Shown here: positions 11,026-23,043 of the stretch, piece after piece
Numbering within the stretch: position 1 is the first letter of the stretch
Layout: every line of letters starts with the position of its first letter
Origin: Lojkania enalia
Lineage: Eukaryota > Ascomycota > Dothideomycetes > Pleosporales
Direction of reading: 5' to 3'
Assembly: GCA_010094045.1 (NCBI GenBank)
Contig: ML986649.1
Location: forward strand, 1 to 64,000
DNA: 64,000 nt
Position numbers and translations under genes: made by a program
The notes under the pieces: model-generated
What the model was told of the DNA's origin: nothing
Seen by the model: the letters and a program-made list of their open reading frames with translations, nothing else
Databases searched by the model: none

Positions 11026-11496
11026 CGTCTATTCCAGTCAGGAACCCGTGTCTCTTAACAGCAATCTTTGGTTACAACAATTTCGGAAAGGCGAGGACAA
11101 AGTTAAAAGAGCGGCGGCACCATGTGCGACTCGAAGGAACAGAACGAAACGAGCCGAGCGGTGAAGAGGGGAGAATAATTACCGGATTGCGGAGCGCGCG
11201 CAAATAGGTGAGGTTAATACACCTTTGACGGATTGAGGACAGATATTCTGGCAGCGCTACATCGGGATTACTATTTACCGAAGGCGGTGAGTAGAGGTTC
11301 TGCCGCTGCGCGGGAGGAAGCTGCGTTCGTCATTTCGGCAGCCTTCCACGCCTTACTAACGTTCACTATCACTAGAGCTTTTGTCTACCTACCACCCTAC
11401 GCCACCCCCTTCTCTCGACCTTTAATATTCAACTACGACAGCACTAGAATTTGAAAGCTTCGAATTCAATACCGACACCTAACAAGAGAGCATAGG
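11026..11496. promoter_or_regulatory. Shared divergent promoter SEC66/NPL4
   Basis: 471 bp separate the start codons of SEC66 (minus) and NPL4 (plus), both ER-associated protein-handling genes. The sequence is relatively GC-rich near 11100-11180 and CT-rich near 11380-11430 just before NPL4. No specific factor site is assigned. Confidence 0.45.
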
Positions 11497-13540
11497 ATGA
11501 TACTCCGGTTTGTGAGCCGAGAGGGCCAGTTCCGGCTCAATGTGGAGCCCACCACGACCTTTCCAGAGATTATACCCCAGATAGCAGAGAAGTTACCTCC
11601 GAATGTCGACATATCGAGCATTAGCGTTAGCAACCGACCCCACGGAGGAGATTCAAGAATGCTCAAGTCCCTCAAGGGCGTGACTTTCCAGCAGGTTGGC
11701 TTGACGTAGGGAGTTTACCTCATTCTGATGGACGCAGCTAACAATACGATAGCCACGGTGCACAGTTATTTCTGGACTTCAAAGAGCAGTCCTCCGTATC
11801 GAATGGTCACGCCGAAGCTCCATCAGGCGCCGTCAGACTGAATGGCCGTGCCGTCTCCCCCTCCGAAGCCCCCACTGCACCCCTGGGCTCGCCCACACAG
11901 CTAATCAAGAATCCCTGGGAAGTGGTCAAACAGTCCATGCTCGATGACAGGTTAGACAAACTCGATGGCAAGATTCCGCGGAAGCTGGATCAGAAGATGT
12001 GTCGGCATGGTCCAAAGGGAATGTGCGACTACTGCATGCCCTTGGAACCGTATGCCCCGGAGTACCTATCAGAGAAGAAGATCAAGCATCTCTCGTTCCA
12101 TTCCTATCTAAGGAAGATCAACACGGGGAAGAATAAGCCGGAGAGCGGAAGCTCGTACATGCCGCCGCTGAGCGAACCGTATTATCGCGTAAGACCAGAT
12201 TGCCCGTCGGGACATAAGCCGTTTCCGGAGGGTATTTGCACGAAGTGCCAGCCTAGCGCTATTTCGTTACAGCAGCAGGAATACCGTATGGTGGATCATG
12301 TCGAGTTTGCATCGGTGGGAGTAGTGGATGATTTCATTAACTTCTGGCGGAGTACTGGATACCAGAGGCTAGGATTTCTCTATGGTCGATATGAGGAATA
12401 CGAGGAGGTGCCCTTGGGTACGAAAGCAGTTGTAGAAGCCATCTATGAACCTCCACAAGTTGGAGAGGTTGATGGTATTTCATTAGGGGAATGGGAGAAC
12501 GAGTATGAAATTGATGAACTAGCCCGACAATGTGGATTGCAGAAGGTTGGCGTCATCTTCACGGACCTGCTTGATGCTGGAGAAGGAGACGGGTCCGTTG
12601 TATGCAAACGGCATGTTGACTCTTATTTCCTCTCGTCACTTGAGATCGTCTTTGCTGCAAGGTATCAGGCGAAGCATCCCCGGCCATCCAAATGGAGCGA
12701 AACTGGCAGGTTCGGGTCAAATTTTGTCACTTGTGTCATCAGCGGCGATGAAAATGGCGCTATTGGCATCTCGTCCTATCAGGCTTCGAATGCAGCTGTG
12801 GAAATGGTTCGTGCAGACATCATCGAGCCTTCAGCAGAGCCTTCAGTTATGCTTGTTCAGACAGAAGATGACAATGAAGCATTAAACCGAGCACGGTACA
12901 TACCAGAGGTCTTCTACCGCCATATCAACGAGTACGGAGCCAACGTCCAGGAAAACGCAAAGCCGGCTTTCCCCGTTGATTATCTACTCGTTACTTTAAC
13001 GCACGGTTTCCCTAACCAACCGAATCCACTTTTCACAGGCCCCAGGTTTCCAATCGAGAACCGAGAGATCATAGGCGAGGTTCAAGAAATATCGGCACTC
13101 GCGAAGCAGCTCAACGCGAAGGCAAATGGCATTGCCCTCAACTCAACAAGCGGCCTCAACGCTATTTCAAACTTTCATCTTCTCGCGTTCCTCCACGGAC
13201 TCGGCATTCTAACAAAGGTAGATTTCCCTTCGTGAACTAATGATTATAGCTAAATGTCTCCATCATCTAGGACGAAGAATCTCTACTATGCAAAGTGGCT
13301 TCAGAGCACGATCTATCGGAAGGCTATCAGCTCCAGCAAACAGCAGGCTGGGCCACGTTATTGACCATCCTAAAAGAATCTGGTGAGCGGCCCCCCAAGC
13401 GTTCCTATACACCCACTTTCACGAATCCAGCTAGGGGGTCGTCGTCTCATGCTCTCCGGCGGCAGTCCTCTCTGGGCTCTGACTCTGATACTGGACAGTT
13501 GGCTAAGAGGGTTAAGGGGGTTAGCTTGAAAGGACAGTAG
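11497..13540 (+). CDS. NPL4: NPL4, Cdc48/p97 ubiquitin-substrate adaptor
   Basis: Model: join 11497-11705, 11753-13217, 13271-13540 (introns 47 and 53 nt, GT-AG), 647 residues. It has an N-terminal ubiquitin-like domain ([18 protein letters not shown]..., with [13 protein letters not shown] across the first junction), the zinc-binding segment with [12 protein letters not shown] and later [17 protein letters not shown], an MPN-fold core ([26 protein letters not shown]), and the C-terminal region ending in a Ser/Arg-rich tail. With Ufd1, Npl4 brings ubiquitylated clients to Cdc48 for ER-associated degradation. The tail resembles fungal orthologues, and a C-terminal animal-type RanBP2 finger is absent. 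Start: first ATG of the ubiquitin-like domain. Confidence 0.93.
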
Positions 13541-13984
13541 TATCTTTATGATCATCTGTTTCTTCACGCACCTACCTTTTAGATCGATTGTGATTGCGAA
13601 CGATGCCCCGATTAGCATTCCATATGTTAAAATTTATCCTATATCATCGAACCCAAGGCATATGCGCGAATTCGGACATGGCAATGGCATGCGACAGGGA
13701 CGTTGCAGGTTTGGCGCACGGGGGAGGTAGCTATCAGTGCTAAGAGTAGGATTGCAATATGAATGAAATAGAAGTATGGTATAGCGGACTTCAATCCGAA
13801 ATACCCACTGAACTAAAATTGTTTTTGTTTTATGGATATTCATCAGTTGTATGCAATGACGTGATTGGAGAAGCGGCGGTGGTCTGTGCTTTGAACGTGA
13901 AGACGCGTCTGTATCTTTCGCGTTCGCGTTCCACTTCAGCCTGGACTGCCACACTTCTCCCACCAAACTAGAAGACAGGACGGA
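13541..13984. other. Intergenic region between NPL4 and the RFC gene
   Basis: 444 bp, moderately AT-rich, containing the NPL4 3' end and the promoter of the downstream plus-strand gene. No other feature is seen. Confidence 0.45.
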
Positions 13985-15282
13985 ATGGCCGACTTTTTCA
14001 ATATCAAAGCGCGGCAAGCTGCTGCAGCACAAGCTATCTCATTAAAAGCCCCAACGACGAAGCAGGAGCCCAATCGCATGCAACCATGGGTGGAGAAATA
14101 GTAGGCAATGCCCCGATCAGTCCGTACGTCTGCAAGATATCTTAACAAGCCACTCCCAGCCGCCCAAAAACCCTCTCCGAAGTCACAGCACAAGACAACA
14201 CCATCCAGATCCTTTCTCGCACCCTCCAATCAACTAATCTCCCGCACATGCTCTTCTACGGCCCTCCCGGCACCGGCAAAACATCGACGATCCTCGCCCT
14301 CGCAAAACAGCTGTACGGCCCCGAACTCATGAAATCGAGGGTATTGGAACTAAATGCTTCGGACGAACGCGGCATATCCATTGTGCGGCAGAAAGTCAAG
14401 GATTTTGCGCGACAGCAGCTCAGCGCAGCGCCGAACTACAACGTCATGGTCGAAGACAAAGATGGCAGCGGGGACGGAGGCATCAAGCAAGTGCGATACC
14501 GGGAAAAGTATCCGTGCCCGCCGTTCAAAATCGTGGTACTGGATGAGGCAGATAGCATGACGCAGGATGCACAGAGCGCGCTGCGCAGGACCATGGAGAC
14601 GTATAGTAAGGTGACGCGGTTCTGTCTGGTGTGCAATTATGTCACGCGGATTATTGATCCGTTAGCGTCGAGGTGTAGCAAGTTTAGGTTTAAGAGTTTG
14701 GATCAGGGGAATGCAGTGAGAAGGGTGGAGGATATTGCAAGGTTGGAAGATGTGCGGTTGGGCATGGGTGTTAGTGAGGAGCTTGTGAGAGTTAGCGAGG
14801 GTGATTTGAGGAAGGCGATTACTTTTTTGCAGTCTGCGGCGAGATTGGTTGGGAGCGTAGCAGAGGGGGGAAAGAGGGGGGTTGTCGAGGATGAAGAGGA
14901 CGAGATGGATGTTGATGGGGTGGATGACGACCAAGTACGGGTTGTGAGTGTGAAGAGTGTTCAAGAGATTGCGGGAGTGATTCCAACGGCGACGATGGAT
15001 GGGCTCAATGATGCGATTTTCCCGCAAAGCGTGAAGAAGATCAAGTATGAGACGGTTGCGAAGGTTGTCGAGGAGATGATTGCGGAGGGGTGGAGCGCGG
15101 CGCAGACAGTCGGTCAGCTGTATGAGAGGGTTATGTATGATGAGCGCGTGGGAGACTTGCAGAAGATGAAGATTGCGGGGATCTTTAGTGAAACGGATAA
15201 GAGGCTGGTGGATGGTGGAGACGAACATCTTGCGGTACTGGATCTGGGGCTGAGAATATCAGGGGTGCTGTGTCAAGGATGA
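13985..15282 (+). CDS. RFC2: Replication factor C small subunit (yeast Rfc2 / human RFC4 type)
   Basis: Model: join 13985-14100, 14160-15282 with a 59-nt intron, 412 residues. The junction reads PWVEKYRPKTLSEVTAQDN. An AAA+ core follows: Walker A GPPGTGKTST, LYGPELMKSRVLELNASDER, Walker B VVLDEADSM, the RRTMETYS segment and the SRC arginine-finger motif in PLASRCSKFRF. DAQSALRRTMETYS and KSRVLELNASDERGISIVR favour the yeast Rfc2 lineage over Rfc3 or Rfc4. The subunit helps load PCNA at primer-template junctions. An acidic insertion (EDEEDEMDVDGVDDD) sits between the AAA+ lid and the C-terminal collar helices. The start is well placed (MADFFNIKARQ). Confidence 0.92.
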
Positions 15283-15937
15283 GGCGGATGAATGATAGCA
15301 GGAATGATCGGGCAGGAGACTACGTTGGGAGACATTTTGGCGCTAGACGGTCCGTAACAGAGTATTGCTTGCAATGCTCCAGCTAGAAGGACCCATCGGG
15401 TACTAGTCTGTACATTTGTCTTCGCGCTGGAACGAGCAAACGAGCTGCCTCTCGGGCTTATTCCCTCAAACGGAAGCTCGTAGAGCATACTTCACTTAAG
15501 TTGCCATCAAAGCCACAATTGACGTACTTCTCGGCTTCATATGCTCTCATTCACGTCTACTGCGCACCCGCAATTCCTCTTTTGTGGATGCTCCCGTGTT
15601 GTGGATGCTTGAGCAGCAGGGATTCCCCGCGGAGGCTACCCCAAAAAGGAAGTACCTAGGTACAATCCGCGGCTTCACAGCACGTCAACCATCTACATGT
15701 GAACCAGATTTACTCATGCAATTCCTGATTCTGTCACACCCAGCGCGTTCGGGTGTACTGCCTTGTGAATATTCTCGGCCGGCAGATATATAAGGAGTGC
15801 TTGCTTCCACTCTTCTTCCCAGGCACGCAGGACAACTACAAGCTACCTCACATATTTCCCCGTGATCCTAAATCGAGCTTATAACTTACATCAGCCACGC
15901 CCGCCATTAACAAGACAAAACAAGAATAGCTAGAAAC
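15283..15937. other. Intergenic region
   Basis: 655 bp between two plus-strand genes. A TATATAAGG box at about 15786, with pyrimidine-rich sequence downstream, lies about 150 bp before the next start codon and is a plausible core promoter. No gene is seen. Confidence 0.5.
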
Positions 15938-16581
15938 ATGGCCGCGCCCGCAGACAAAACCATAAAATCCCTTGACGGAAAATGGGTCATCGTACGCCTC
16001 CCCCGCCTCCCTCGTAGTCATACTAATTGCATCAGAACAAATCAATCTCCGACTCTCCAGACTCTGTCCTCGCGCTCCAAGGCATCTCCTGGCTAACCCG
16101 CAAAGCTATCAACCTCGCCACTGTCACCCTGCACATAAAATCCTACCAAGCCCCCCCCGACGGCTCGCCCTCAGACCCGCCCGTCACCCACTTCGACATC
16201 AGCCAAACGCTAACTGGCGGCCTGTCGGGGACCACAGAGAAGCGCAACCTCGACTGGAAATGGCGGCCGCACAGCGACTGGCTCTTCGGCGATCTGCGGG
16301 GCCGCTCCCGCTGGACCACGTTCGACGAGCTGAAGAAGGAGAATGCGGGCAAGGGCTCCTTAGAGGAGGATGCAGTATTTCTATGTGAGGGGTGGATGGA
16401 GGGCGCGGAGGTGGTAGAGAGCTTTGTGGAGAGCGAGAAGGGGTGGACGGGGTGGCAGGTTTGGGGGTTCGTGGAGGTGGGCGGGGAGAGGAGGCATGCG
16501 AGGCGGTTTGTTGTAAGGAAAGGGGAGAGTGTCGAGAGGATTCGGCTTGTGTATGATTGGGCGGGGAAGTTGGATGAGTAA
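15938..16581 (+). CDS. Lipocalin-like conserved fungal protein
   Basis: Model: join 15938-15991, 16036-16581; a 44-nt intron with a TACTAAT branch site joins the two exons as DGKWVINKSISDSP. The 199-residue product has no signal peptide. It shows regularly alternating strands (ATVTLHIKSY, THFDISQTLTGGLSG, WKWRPHSDWLFGDLRGRSRW, WTGWQVWGF, RRHARRFVVRKGE, RIRLVYDW) and an opening GKW motif reminiscent of lipocalin or fatty-acid-binding-like barrels. I recognise it as a family widespread in filamentous fungi without an established function. A ligand-binding role is inference. Confidence 0.75.
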
Positions 16582-18330
16582 GGAAGGTCTTGTTTCATAA
16601 GCATCGTTTGTGGATGAGCGGAAATGGGGAAGTGCTTATTATTTCCGGGCTATCGATATGGGTTCAAAAGAATCGGCTCAAACTTGGTGTCTCAGTGAGG
16701 CGAAGAGTGTCTAGGAAATACCTCTTTGCTCCTGCATGTCTTGTTTTTGGCATTGGTGCCGGAGATTCTTCGAGCTTCGTCATGGCTTTTCTTTCTTAAT
16801 GGATTTTAATCTCCGGCAATGATGCATTCTAAGACCTGGACGCGTCTTTTGAGTATTCACTCCGATTGAAGGATGATGTATATCAGAGCCATATCCTGCT
16901 CTTTGTTTTCCTATTTCTTCACTGCCTTTTTTTTAAATTCATCTTGATCGAGGGACTAGCATTCTAAGAGATCGGGCGCGCTTATGGCAATGGTTGAGTT
17001 GCCGTGACATTTGTAGTGTGGACGCATTCAGTCTATTGATTTTTATTTTCAACAGTGATTATCGTCGTTTCCTTTACTTTATCATCTTCAAAGTCGAGGC
17101 GGGGAGTGATATTTATATATCACCATTCCTTATATTGACATTATAAAGCTCCCATAAATAAACTCAAATAAAGTCGGAAAGAGTTTTCGTAGTTATTTCA
17201 CCTTAGAAGATAGTGTCTGCCTCCATATATCGAGATCGTTGATTCATTTAGGAGTGTACACCGCGGCAAATATCATGACATTCAAAAAATGGCCAGAGTG
17301 TGCGGCGATATGCTGACACCATGGAAGCCTATGTGCCCCATAGTCCCGAAATGCTTCAAGTCTTCTGGGGAAGCTGATTTCATGATTAAAATGCATTATG
17401 CTTAAGACGTGATTGATTCGCCGTCTTCAAAGTTAGGATCTGTGCTCAATTGTAAACAAAACTAGATCAAGCGAGAGCTATCACGGGACAGAGTCTTATG
17501 GAGTAGGAAACCGAATGGGCAGGGGTACGCGAGACTTGAGATGAGTAGGTCAAAACGATCTGTTCTGGAACCAAATTCTCCTCTGTGTTGATTTTGTGGC
17601 TAATGTGATGCCTAGAGCTACGCATCACGGTATGCCAGAAAGAAAAACCTTGGACTCCAAGTGAGTCTTGTCGATATCGTATCTTAAAATGAACTATTAG
17701 GTAGGTCTAGTCATATAATAGTAGCACTGTTTCGGATTGGGGGGGCTTTAAACGGTCAGCTAGAGGATAAAATTGCCTACAAAACTTCTAGAGAACTGGA
17801 GGCGGTCGTGATTAGCTACCACAAAGTTAGCTAGTTCTCGAAGGGTGTTCCTCGGACTTCCCAAAACATAATGGGCGTCGACAACTTTGGAGAGGGCTGT
17901 GGGCGGAGTCGCCATTCGCAATCATAAGGAACGCTAGAGAGGATATGTCCGGGGCCAGTGATAGTGCCAAAATTACAACGATATCGGAATCGGCGCTGTC
18001 GAAATAGTTTAAGAGGCTGAAACGTGATTTATATGTCGCGCGTCGTTCGCTCGTCGTTCGCTCTAGACTGGGCGGGACGGCTCGTAGCGTCCGCCACACT
18101 AGCAGGGCCAAACATTGATGCAGGGATCATTTCGTGGTTTCTTGGCACTCAATGCCAAATTGGGATATTCCCGGCACGTAGCAGCTCCAACTAGAGCCAA
18201 GGTACTGCGGAGATCGTGATCATGAAATGGGTCTTGTTGCACCCTTAGTTATTGAGCATCCGAATACTTCGCCGTGCAAACGATGCTCTTGAGTCTCGAG
18301 CAGCCACTGCTCAATTGGTGATGTCGAAGG
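16582..18330. other. Gene-poor AT-rich region
   Basis: 1.75 kb without a supported gene. The first few hundred bases are the 3' flank of the lipocalin-like gene. The rest is AT-rich with only short frames (for example a 94-codon minus frame at 17827-18111) and borders the degraded toxin-like locus. Confidence 0.5.
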
Positions 18331-20222
18331 ATGGCTTCCCCGTTCGAAGCCCTGTCTCAATCGGAGGAAAAGAATGATCGAGGATCAGCCACGGCTTCCC
18401 CTGTGCTGAATGGGGGCCTACAAGCGCAGAACTTCAGTGCGGAGTTACGGCTATTGCTAGAGCAGCGCATCCTTAGTTCTTTTGATAATCGATTTTTCAG
18501 CACATCGATATGTCCGTCAAACCACCAGCCTCTTGAATGAGCGATTGGAAGCCACTATCTTCATTCTTACGCATCATGAGGCTATTCAACTAGCTAAAGT
18601 TGCCCAAAAGCTTGACGTAGTGGGCTCGACTAGTACCATTGTCGATGTGGCGAGCTAACTAGCAGAGAGCAAGGATTTCGATGAAACGCAGGTAGAAAAT
18701 ATCAAGTTTGCTATTCAAATTGCCTAAGTATTCAATAACAGCGTCGATCTAGTCAAGTTCGCCCCATGAAGACTGTCGCGTATCAGGGAGCATCAATTGC
18801 TGAGGCAAATATTGATGTATTGAAGGAGGGTAAGTGGCCTGCTTCGGCAGAAGCTGGCCATGGCGAGACTATATAGGCCTGAAAACAGACCAACTATAAT
18901 AGGATAGTAGAAACATGTGACAAAGACGAATCCATTACTACTCTTGCGGAGTTCGTGATTAACTACGACCAAAATCATTGCCCAAAAGCTACCGCGAGAG
19001 GACGAATCGAATATCAATACGGCAAAGACTATCTCGATTAAACTGCTTGAAGCAGGGCCCAATGCTATTGTTATCGGTTTGTCAAACGAGGAGACGTTTC
19101 CTTTGGCGATGATTCGGTCAAGGAAAGTCCAAACGTTGAAATCGCCAGTGCTCCGGTAGTCTGTGCTATAGAGAGAACGCCAGCGCTTCTCAAGAAGCTC
19201 AGTCCAGAAATAAAGGAGTCTGTTGTTGAAAAGTTGAAGAAATACCACCGCGTAGCTTCAATTGCCAACGAGCCGCAAGTTATCCCCGCTTTAATCGGGC
19301 TCAATCTTACATCCTCTAATACGATTGCCTCTACGAGCCAGCCGGCCTTTGTTCAAGCCACAAAAGGACTCATTTCCAAGAGAGCACCCAAGGAATTGCA
19401 TACGAATGAGACCAACTAGAGTGTGACGCTCAACAGTGCCGTTATATCCGCTGCCTAGTTAGCGTAAAGCACTAATATGTGCATCATAGATGGCCGAAAA
19501 GACGAAGAGGGTACAGATACTGACGTCATCAAGTTGTTGGCTAAAAATTAGGTAAATTGGGAAGCCCTGTTCTGCAGCAACGATGAGCGCATCATGGAGG
19601 AGTCAGGGACAGTCTATAGTTTTGCTGCTTATTTTGAAGAGTTACTTTAATATCTAAAGAAGGCTAGGCCTTAGGATAAGGATTTGCCTTTGGACCATCT
19701 TCTACGGCGCAAACCGAATTTGGTGGAACTGGAGCTTTCGAAAGAGAATTCAGAGACTCCTATTCTATATGTCGATGTAGCCGATCAAATCTTGGAGTCC
19801 TTCATTTGGATTTAATCTTAGTAGGTAAATGACTCAAGCAAGAGAGTACAACGAGTATTGAACCACTTATCATCATGTGAAAATCTGTTGTCGAAGTACT
19901 GTGGCAACTTCAGCACACTAAGGTTGAGGCGTATGCGTGACTAGCTGATGCTGTCTTTTCTCCATCGCTTCTTTACTATCAGCCAATCGACACTGCTCCT
20001 ACCTATCTACGATTCATGAATATTAACCAAGCGGAACTTATCGATACCTTTCGGTCCCGCTTGCAGTATCCTCACCCCATGGTCACGAATGAGGATGCGT
20101 CACGCCTGGAGAAAAAGAAAATCGATAGAATGTTTGACGCCGAAGTCCTTGGTCTTGTTGAAGAGGAATATACCAATCTTGCAGAGCCTGAAGATGAACT
20201 GGATAGCCTCATGTCAACCTAG
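18331..20222 (+). pseudogene. RIP-degraded Tc-toxin TcA-like (VRP1/SpvA-type region) pseudogene
   Basis: A plus-strand coding relic spans at least 1.9 kb but is broken by many in-frame stops, a solo LTR insertion (18774-18922) and apparent frame shifts. The identifying part lies at about 19600-19800, with GTVYSFAAYFEELL, LLRRKPNLVELELSKEN and ILYVDVADQILES. This matches the VRP1 region shared by TcA subunits of bacterial Tc toxins and Salmonella SpvA-like proteins. Further downstream, NINQAELIDTF and AEVLGLVEEEYTNL fit the next part of that region. The in-frame stops I see are mainly TAA or TAG, many at positions where a Gln codon would be expected, as RIP produces. The gene cannot make a full protein. 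Bacterial origin is inferred from the family. Its 3' limit may lie beyond 20222. Confidence 0.7.
18774..18922 (-). mobile_element. Solo LTR (copy C, inverted) inserted in the TcA-like pseudogene
   Basis: A 149-bp element in inverse orientation relative to the other two. It begins TGTCGCGTATC and ends CATGTGACA, flanked by a perfect 5-bp duplication AAGAC (18769-18773 and 18923-18927). It splits the toxin-like relic and adds stop codons. The peptide-like reading of its sequence (YQGASIAEANIDVLKEG) also occurs in copy B, so it belongs to the LTR and not to the host gene. Confidence 0.85.
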
Positions 20223-21162
20223 CTTTCAAGTCATCGGATATTCGCGCCACTATAGGCATCCGTTATAGGTATGTCATTGAGATCGGATTCAACCTTCAGA
20301 ATATCTTGAAGCTGTATCGGCACAAGATCCTGTCCCAGTATCTCAATTTGAGCATTCCGTAAGTTCTTCAAGTCTTAGACTTTTTCGGAAACCTTCTAGG
20401 AGATCCGGAGTCAGCGCTTGCACCTCTTAGTGACAGAAACTGAGCGCCGCGGGATTCGATGTAGAGGAGATTTATTATGTTTCTGAAGATTGAGAAACAT
20501 CCTCCTCTCAACTTGGAGTGGAAGAGATCAAAGCTCTTATAACCTGCAAGACCTTTCGTAACGAGGTAGGGTGGCAAAGCTAGCATTTTAGGATGGAGCC
20601 ATTAGGAAATATATTTCGTCTAATAAGCTTTTTGAAAGGTCGCTGCAAGATGCCGTGACATGAGCGCACAGGCCCAAATGTACTCTGCGATCTAATTGCT
20701 GAATTGAGCCCTTTGGGAAACACTGCGAGCCATTCCAATGAAGAATACGGCTCTGTGGGAGGTACGGCAAGGCAAAAAATTGACGTAAAACTGAGGTAGG
20801 AAGAGAAATAGAGAAATTATAGTGCTGGACTCTGCCATTAGTTCAAAGAGAGCTTTCGCCTGTGTGGCTCGGGAATTACTCAATATAATTTGCAACGAGA
20901 TGATGATATACTAGATATGAAGACAAGCCACGTATTATGACCATATGGTTTGACTCATTTGGCGATACTGATGTCTGATGTTAAGTGGCCAGATAGAAGG
21001 AGGAAAGGTGTCGATGAAATGCTTTGCTGATCACCTCGTGGTACCGAATGAATTAGACGTTCCATATTCTGAATAATGTAAGGGTATTCAGTATTCAATA
21101 TCCCAGTCGGTCTAAAAAGAGGTGCATGTAATAGCAGCGACTAGATCATGGAGGTCTTGAAT
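20223..21162. other. Region 3' of the toxin-like relic
   Basis: About 940 bp with short frames only. Its first half may be further decayed sequence of the TcA-like relic, since short stretches on the plus strand look protein-like but carry stops. The second half is AT-rich with nothing recognised. Confidence 0.4.
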
Positions 21163-23043
21163 TTATATTATAGTAATAACCTTCGTCCTGTCGAAGAGGT
21201 TTGGCTTTGCGAATAATTGATCATCGGGCTTGTCAATATTACGCACCTCCATCAAACCAACACGCCTAAATGTTTCGGACTCGTGATGCACTTCTACAGT
21301 CACAGCCTCAAGGATCAAAAATACATTAAGAGTTTTCGTTTCTGCTAAGCGCAACAAAGCCAGGTGGACCGGGTCAGTAAACTCCCCTAAATGTGGCTGG
21401 TCCCAATGAGGATGCACCGAAGACCAGGTTGGGAACTGGAAGTCCGGATCTTTCAGAAATGTCCACTTCTTTTGCAATAGGTTGTGTTGGGTTAGTTCCA
21501 CTTGGCCCTTGACGGAGATTTGAGCGCTAACAACTCGACCGGTTGTATCTGCACCATAAGGGACAGATTTGGACCCAACGATAGTATAAAATACGCGATC
21601 ATTCGGGCCGATATCGACGTATCGAATTTCTTTATTCACCGAAGCCCATGACCAACTTGGAGCTACGTATTGACGCGGCAATTGATGACTTCTTATCTTA
21701 ATCCAGATCAGCGCAGCAGGATCATTCTGCCATATTCCTGCAAGGTAGTGCGAGTCCGGCATAACGTTGCTCATCTTCTTGGCTAAGCTGGATATTGCGG
21801 GAAGGCGGTCGGTCGGGAAGGTTAATGCCAACTGCGAGTACCTCTCTACTAGTCGGTTCCAGCGGACATATCGAGCTGAATCAAATGACAAGGTCCGAGA
21901 GGCTTTTGCTGAACCTAGTAGGTCTAAGTAGCTAAGTCTTCCGAATTCTTGTGAAAGATCTTTACTGCCACATTCGCAGTAGGTGGCGTCCCTACATTCC
22001 CAATAGAGCTCCTTTTTACCAAAATGTAGAACCCTCGGCGAGAGAAAGCGTTCTTGAAAAGCCCAAGCTCGGGCCATAAGTGGGAAATTTGTGTGTACTT
22101 GATATTCAAATTCTTTTGGGTCGAGGTTGATGGGCAAATGTGGTATAACTCGGCGGACGCCAAGACAAATCGACTTCGAGCCTGCCCGCTGACGATTGAA
22201 TTCGTATTGGCTTGCTTCTCGATTGATGTCCATGAAAAGCCCGTCTGCACCATCTTCTGCTTTTACTGCGGATAGAGTAAGATATGAATGTTCGAAGATT
22301 GACGCCATAGCTCCAGACTCTCGTTCCCAATCTGCTTCGTCGTTCTGAATAATACATAGTGCATCTATCCAAAGAAAACGGATCCCAAGCCACCGAGTGA
22401 AGATTATAGCATCTTTGAACGTCCTCGGCAGCTTGTCAAATTGGATGCATTCTTTATGCTGGTTCAAGTTGAAAGACGTCGTGCTCCAGGCACATCCATT
22501 TGGTCCCCAGCAATGGCTTAGGCAAACATATTGCGCGAACTCTCCAGCAGGAGCTTCGAATAACCGGGTATCAGCGCGCGAGCCTTGATATAACCCGAGA
22601 TCCAAGACACGGGTAGGGAGCTGTATGCTTTTCGAGTCGGGGTGACATGTAGCCTTATGCTCGTTGGAACATGTAGCTATCCATTCACGAGCAATAGCCC
22701 AGGAGGCAGGAGATGACGTCTTCCCTCTGAGAAGTGGCGCCGGCTCAATTGTCGCCGAGCCCAACATGTATGTTGTGTCATCCCGGCTGAAGAGAATGAG
22801 CCGGTAGCGCTGTTTAATAGAAGTATACTCCCTTGGACGACTCCAAGCAAATTCGAAAGTATTCACTTTGGAGTGGATGTTCTGCAATGAGACCGTCCTG
22901 TCGGATTCCCGGAAGTCATCTTTCATCATGACCGAGGCGATCCAATAGGTAAGAGAGCATTTCACGCAACCATTTCCAGCAGACTCTCGAATGTCCCTAA
23001 GCAAGGTTTCTCCCCACATATAATAGCTTAGTGCCCGGCACAC
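21163..23043 (-). CDS. HET-domain (heterokaryon incompatibility) protein, 5' end unresolved
   Basis: The minus frame is open for about 626 codons with a typical HET domain beginning near residue 170: QYVCLSHCWG, then LPRTFKDAIIFTRWLGIRFL, WIDALCIIQND, W-RES and IFEHSYLTLSA. Conserved C-terminal blocks follow (RAWAFQERFLSPRVLHF, ELYWEC). The longest frame opens at a GTG. Upstream, the same frame reads VHGCNVCRAL and later GNGCVKCS, the paired CXXC seen before many HET domains, so coding begins further upstream, probably in a small exon I could not place; the first in-frame ATG is at 23019. HET proteins trigger cell death on non-self recognition. It looks intact and lies next to the toxin-like relic. 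Confidence 0.85.
   Translation of the reverse strand: MCRALSYYMWGETLLRDIRESAGNGCVKCSLTYWIASVMMKDDFRESDRTVSLQNIHSKVNTFEFAWSRPREYTSIKQRYRLILFSRDDTTYMLGSATIEPAPLLRGKTSSPASWAIAREWIATCSNEHKATCHPDSKSIQLPTRVLDLGLYQGSRADTRLFEAPAGEFAQYVCLSHCWGPNGCAWSTTSFNLNQHKECIQFDKLPRTFKDAIIFTRWLGIRFLWIDALCIIQNDEADWERESGAMASIFEHSYLTLSAVKAEDGADGLFMDINREASQYEFNRQRAGSKSICLGVRRVIPHLPINLDPKEFEYQVHTNFPLMARAWAFQERFLSPRVLHFGKKELYWECRDATYCECGSKDLSQEFGRLSYLDLLGSAKASRTLSFDSARYVRWNRLVERYSQLALTFPTDRLPAISSLAKKMSNVMPDSHYLAGIWQNDPAALIWIKIRSHQLPRQYVAPSWSWASVNKEIRYVDIGPNDRVFYTIVGSKSVPYGADTTGRVVSAQISVKGQVELTQHNLLQKKWTFLKDPDFQFPTWSSVHPHWDQPHLGEFTDPVHLALLRLAETKTLNVFLILEAVTVEVHHESETFRRVGLMEVRNIDKPDDQLFAKPNLFDRTKVITII

Noticed and set aside
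18793..19248. Minus-strand 151-codon frame over the toxin-like relic
   Set aside because: It is antisense to the recognisable relic and runs into the inverted LTR; no domain is visible.
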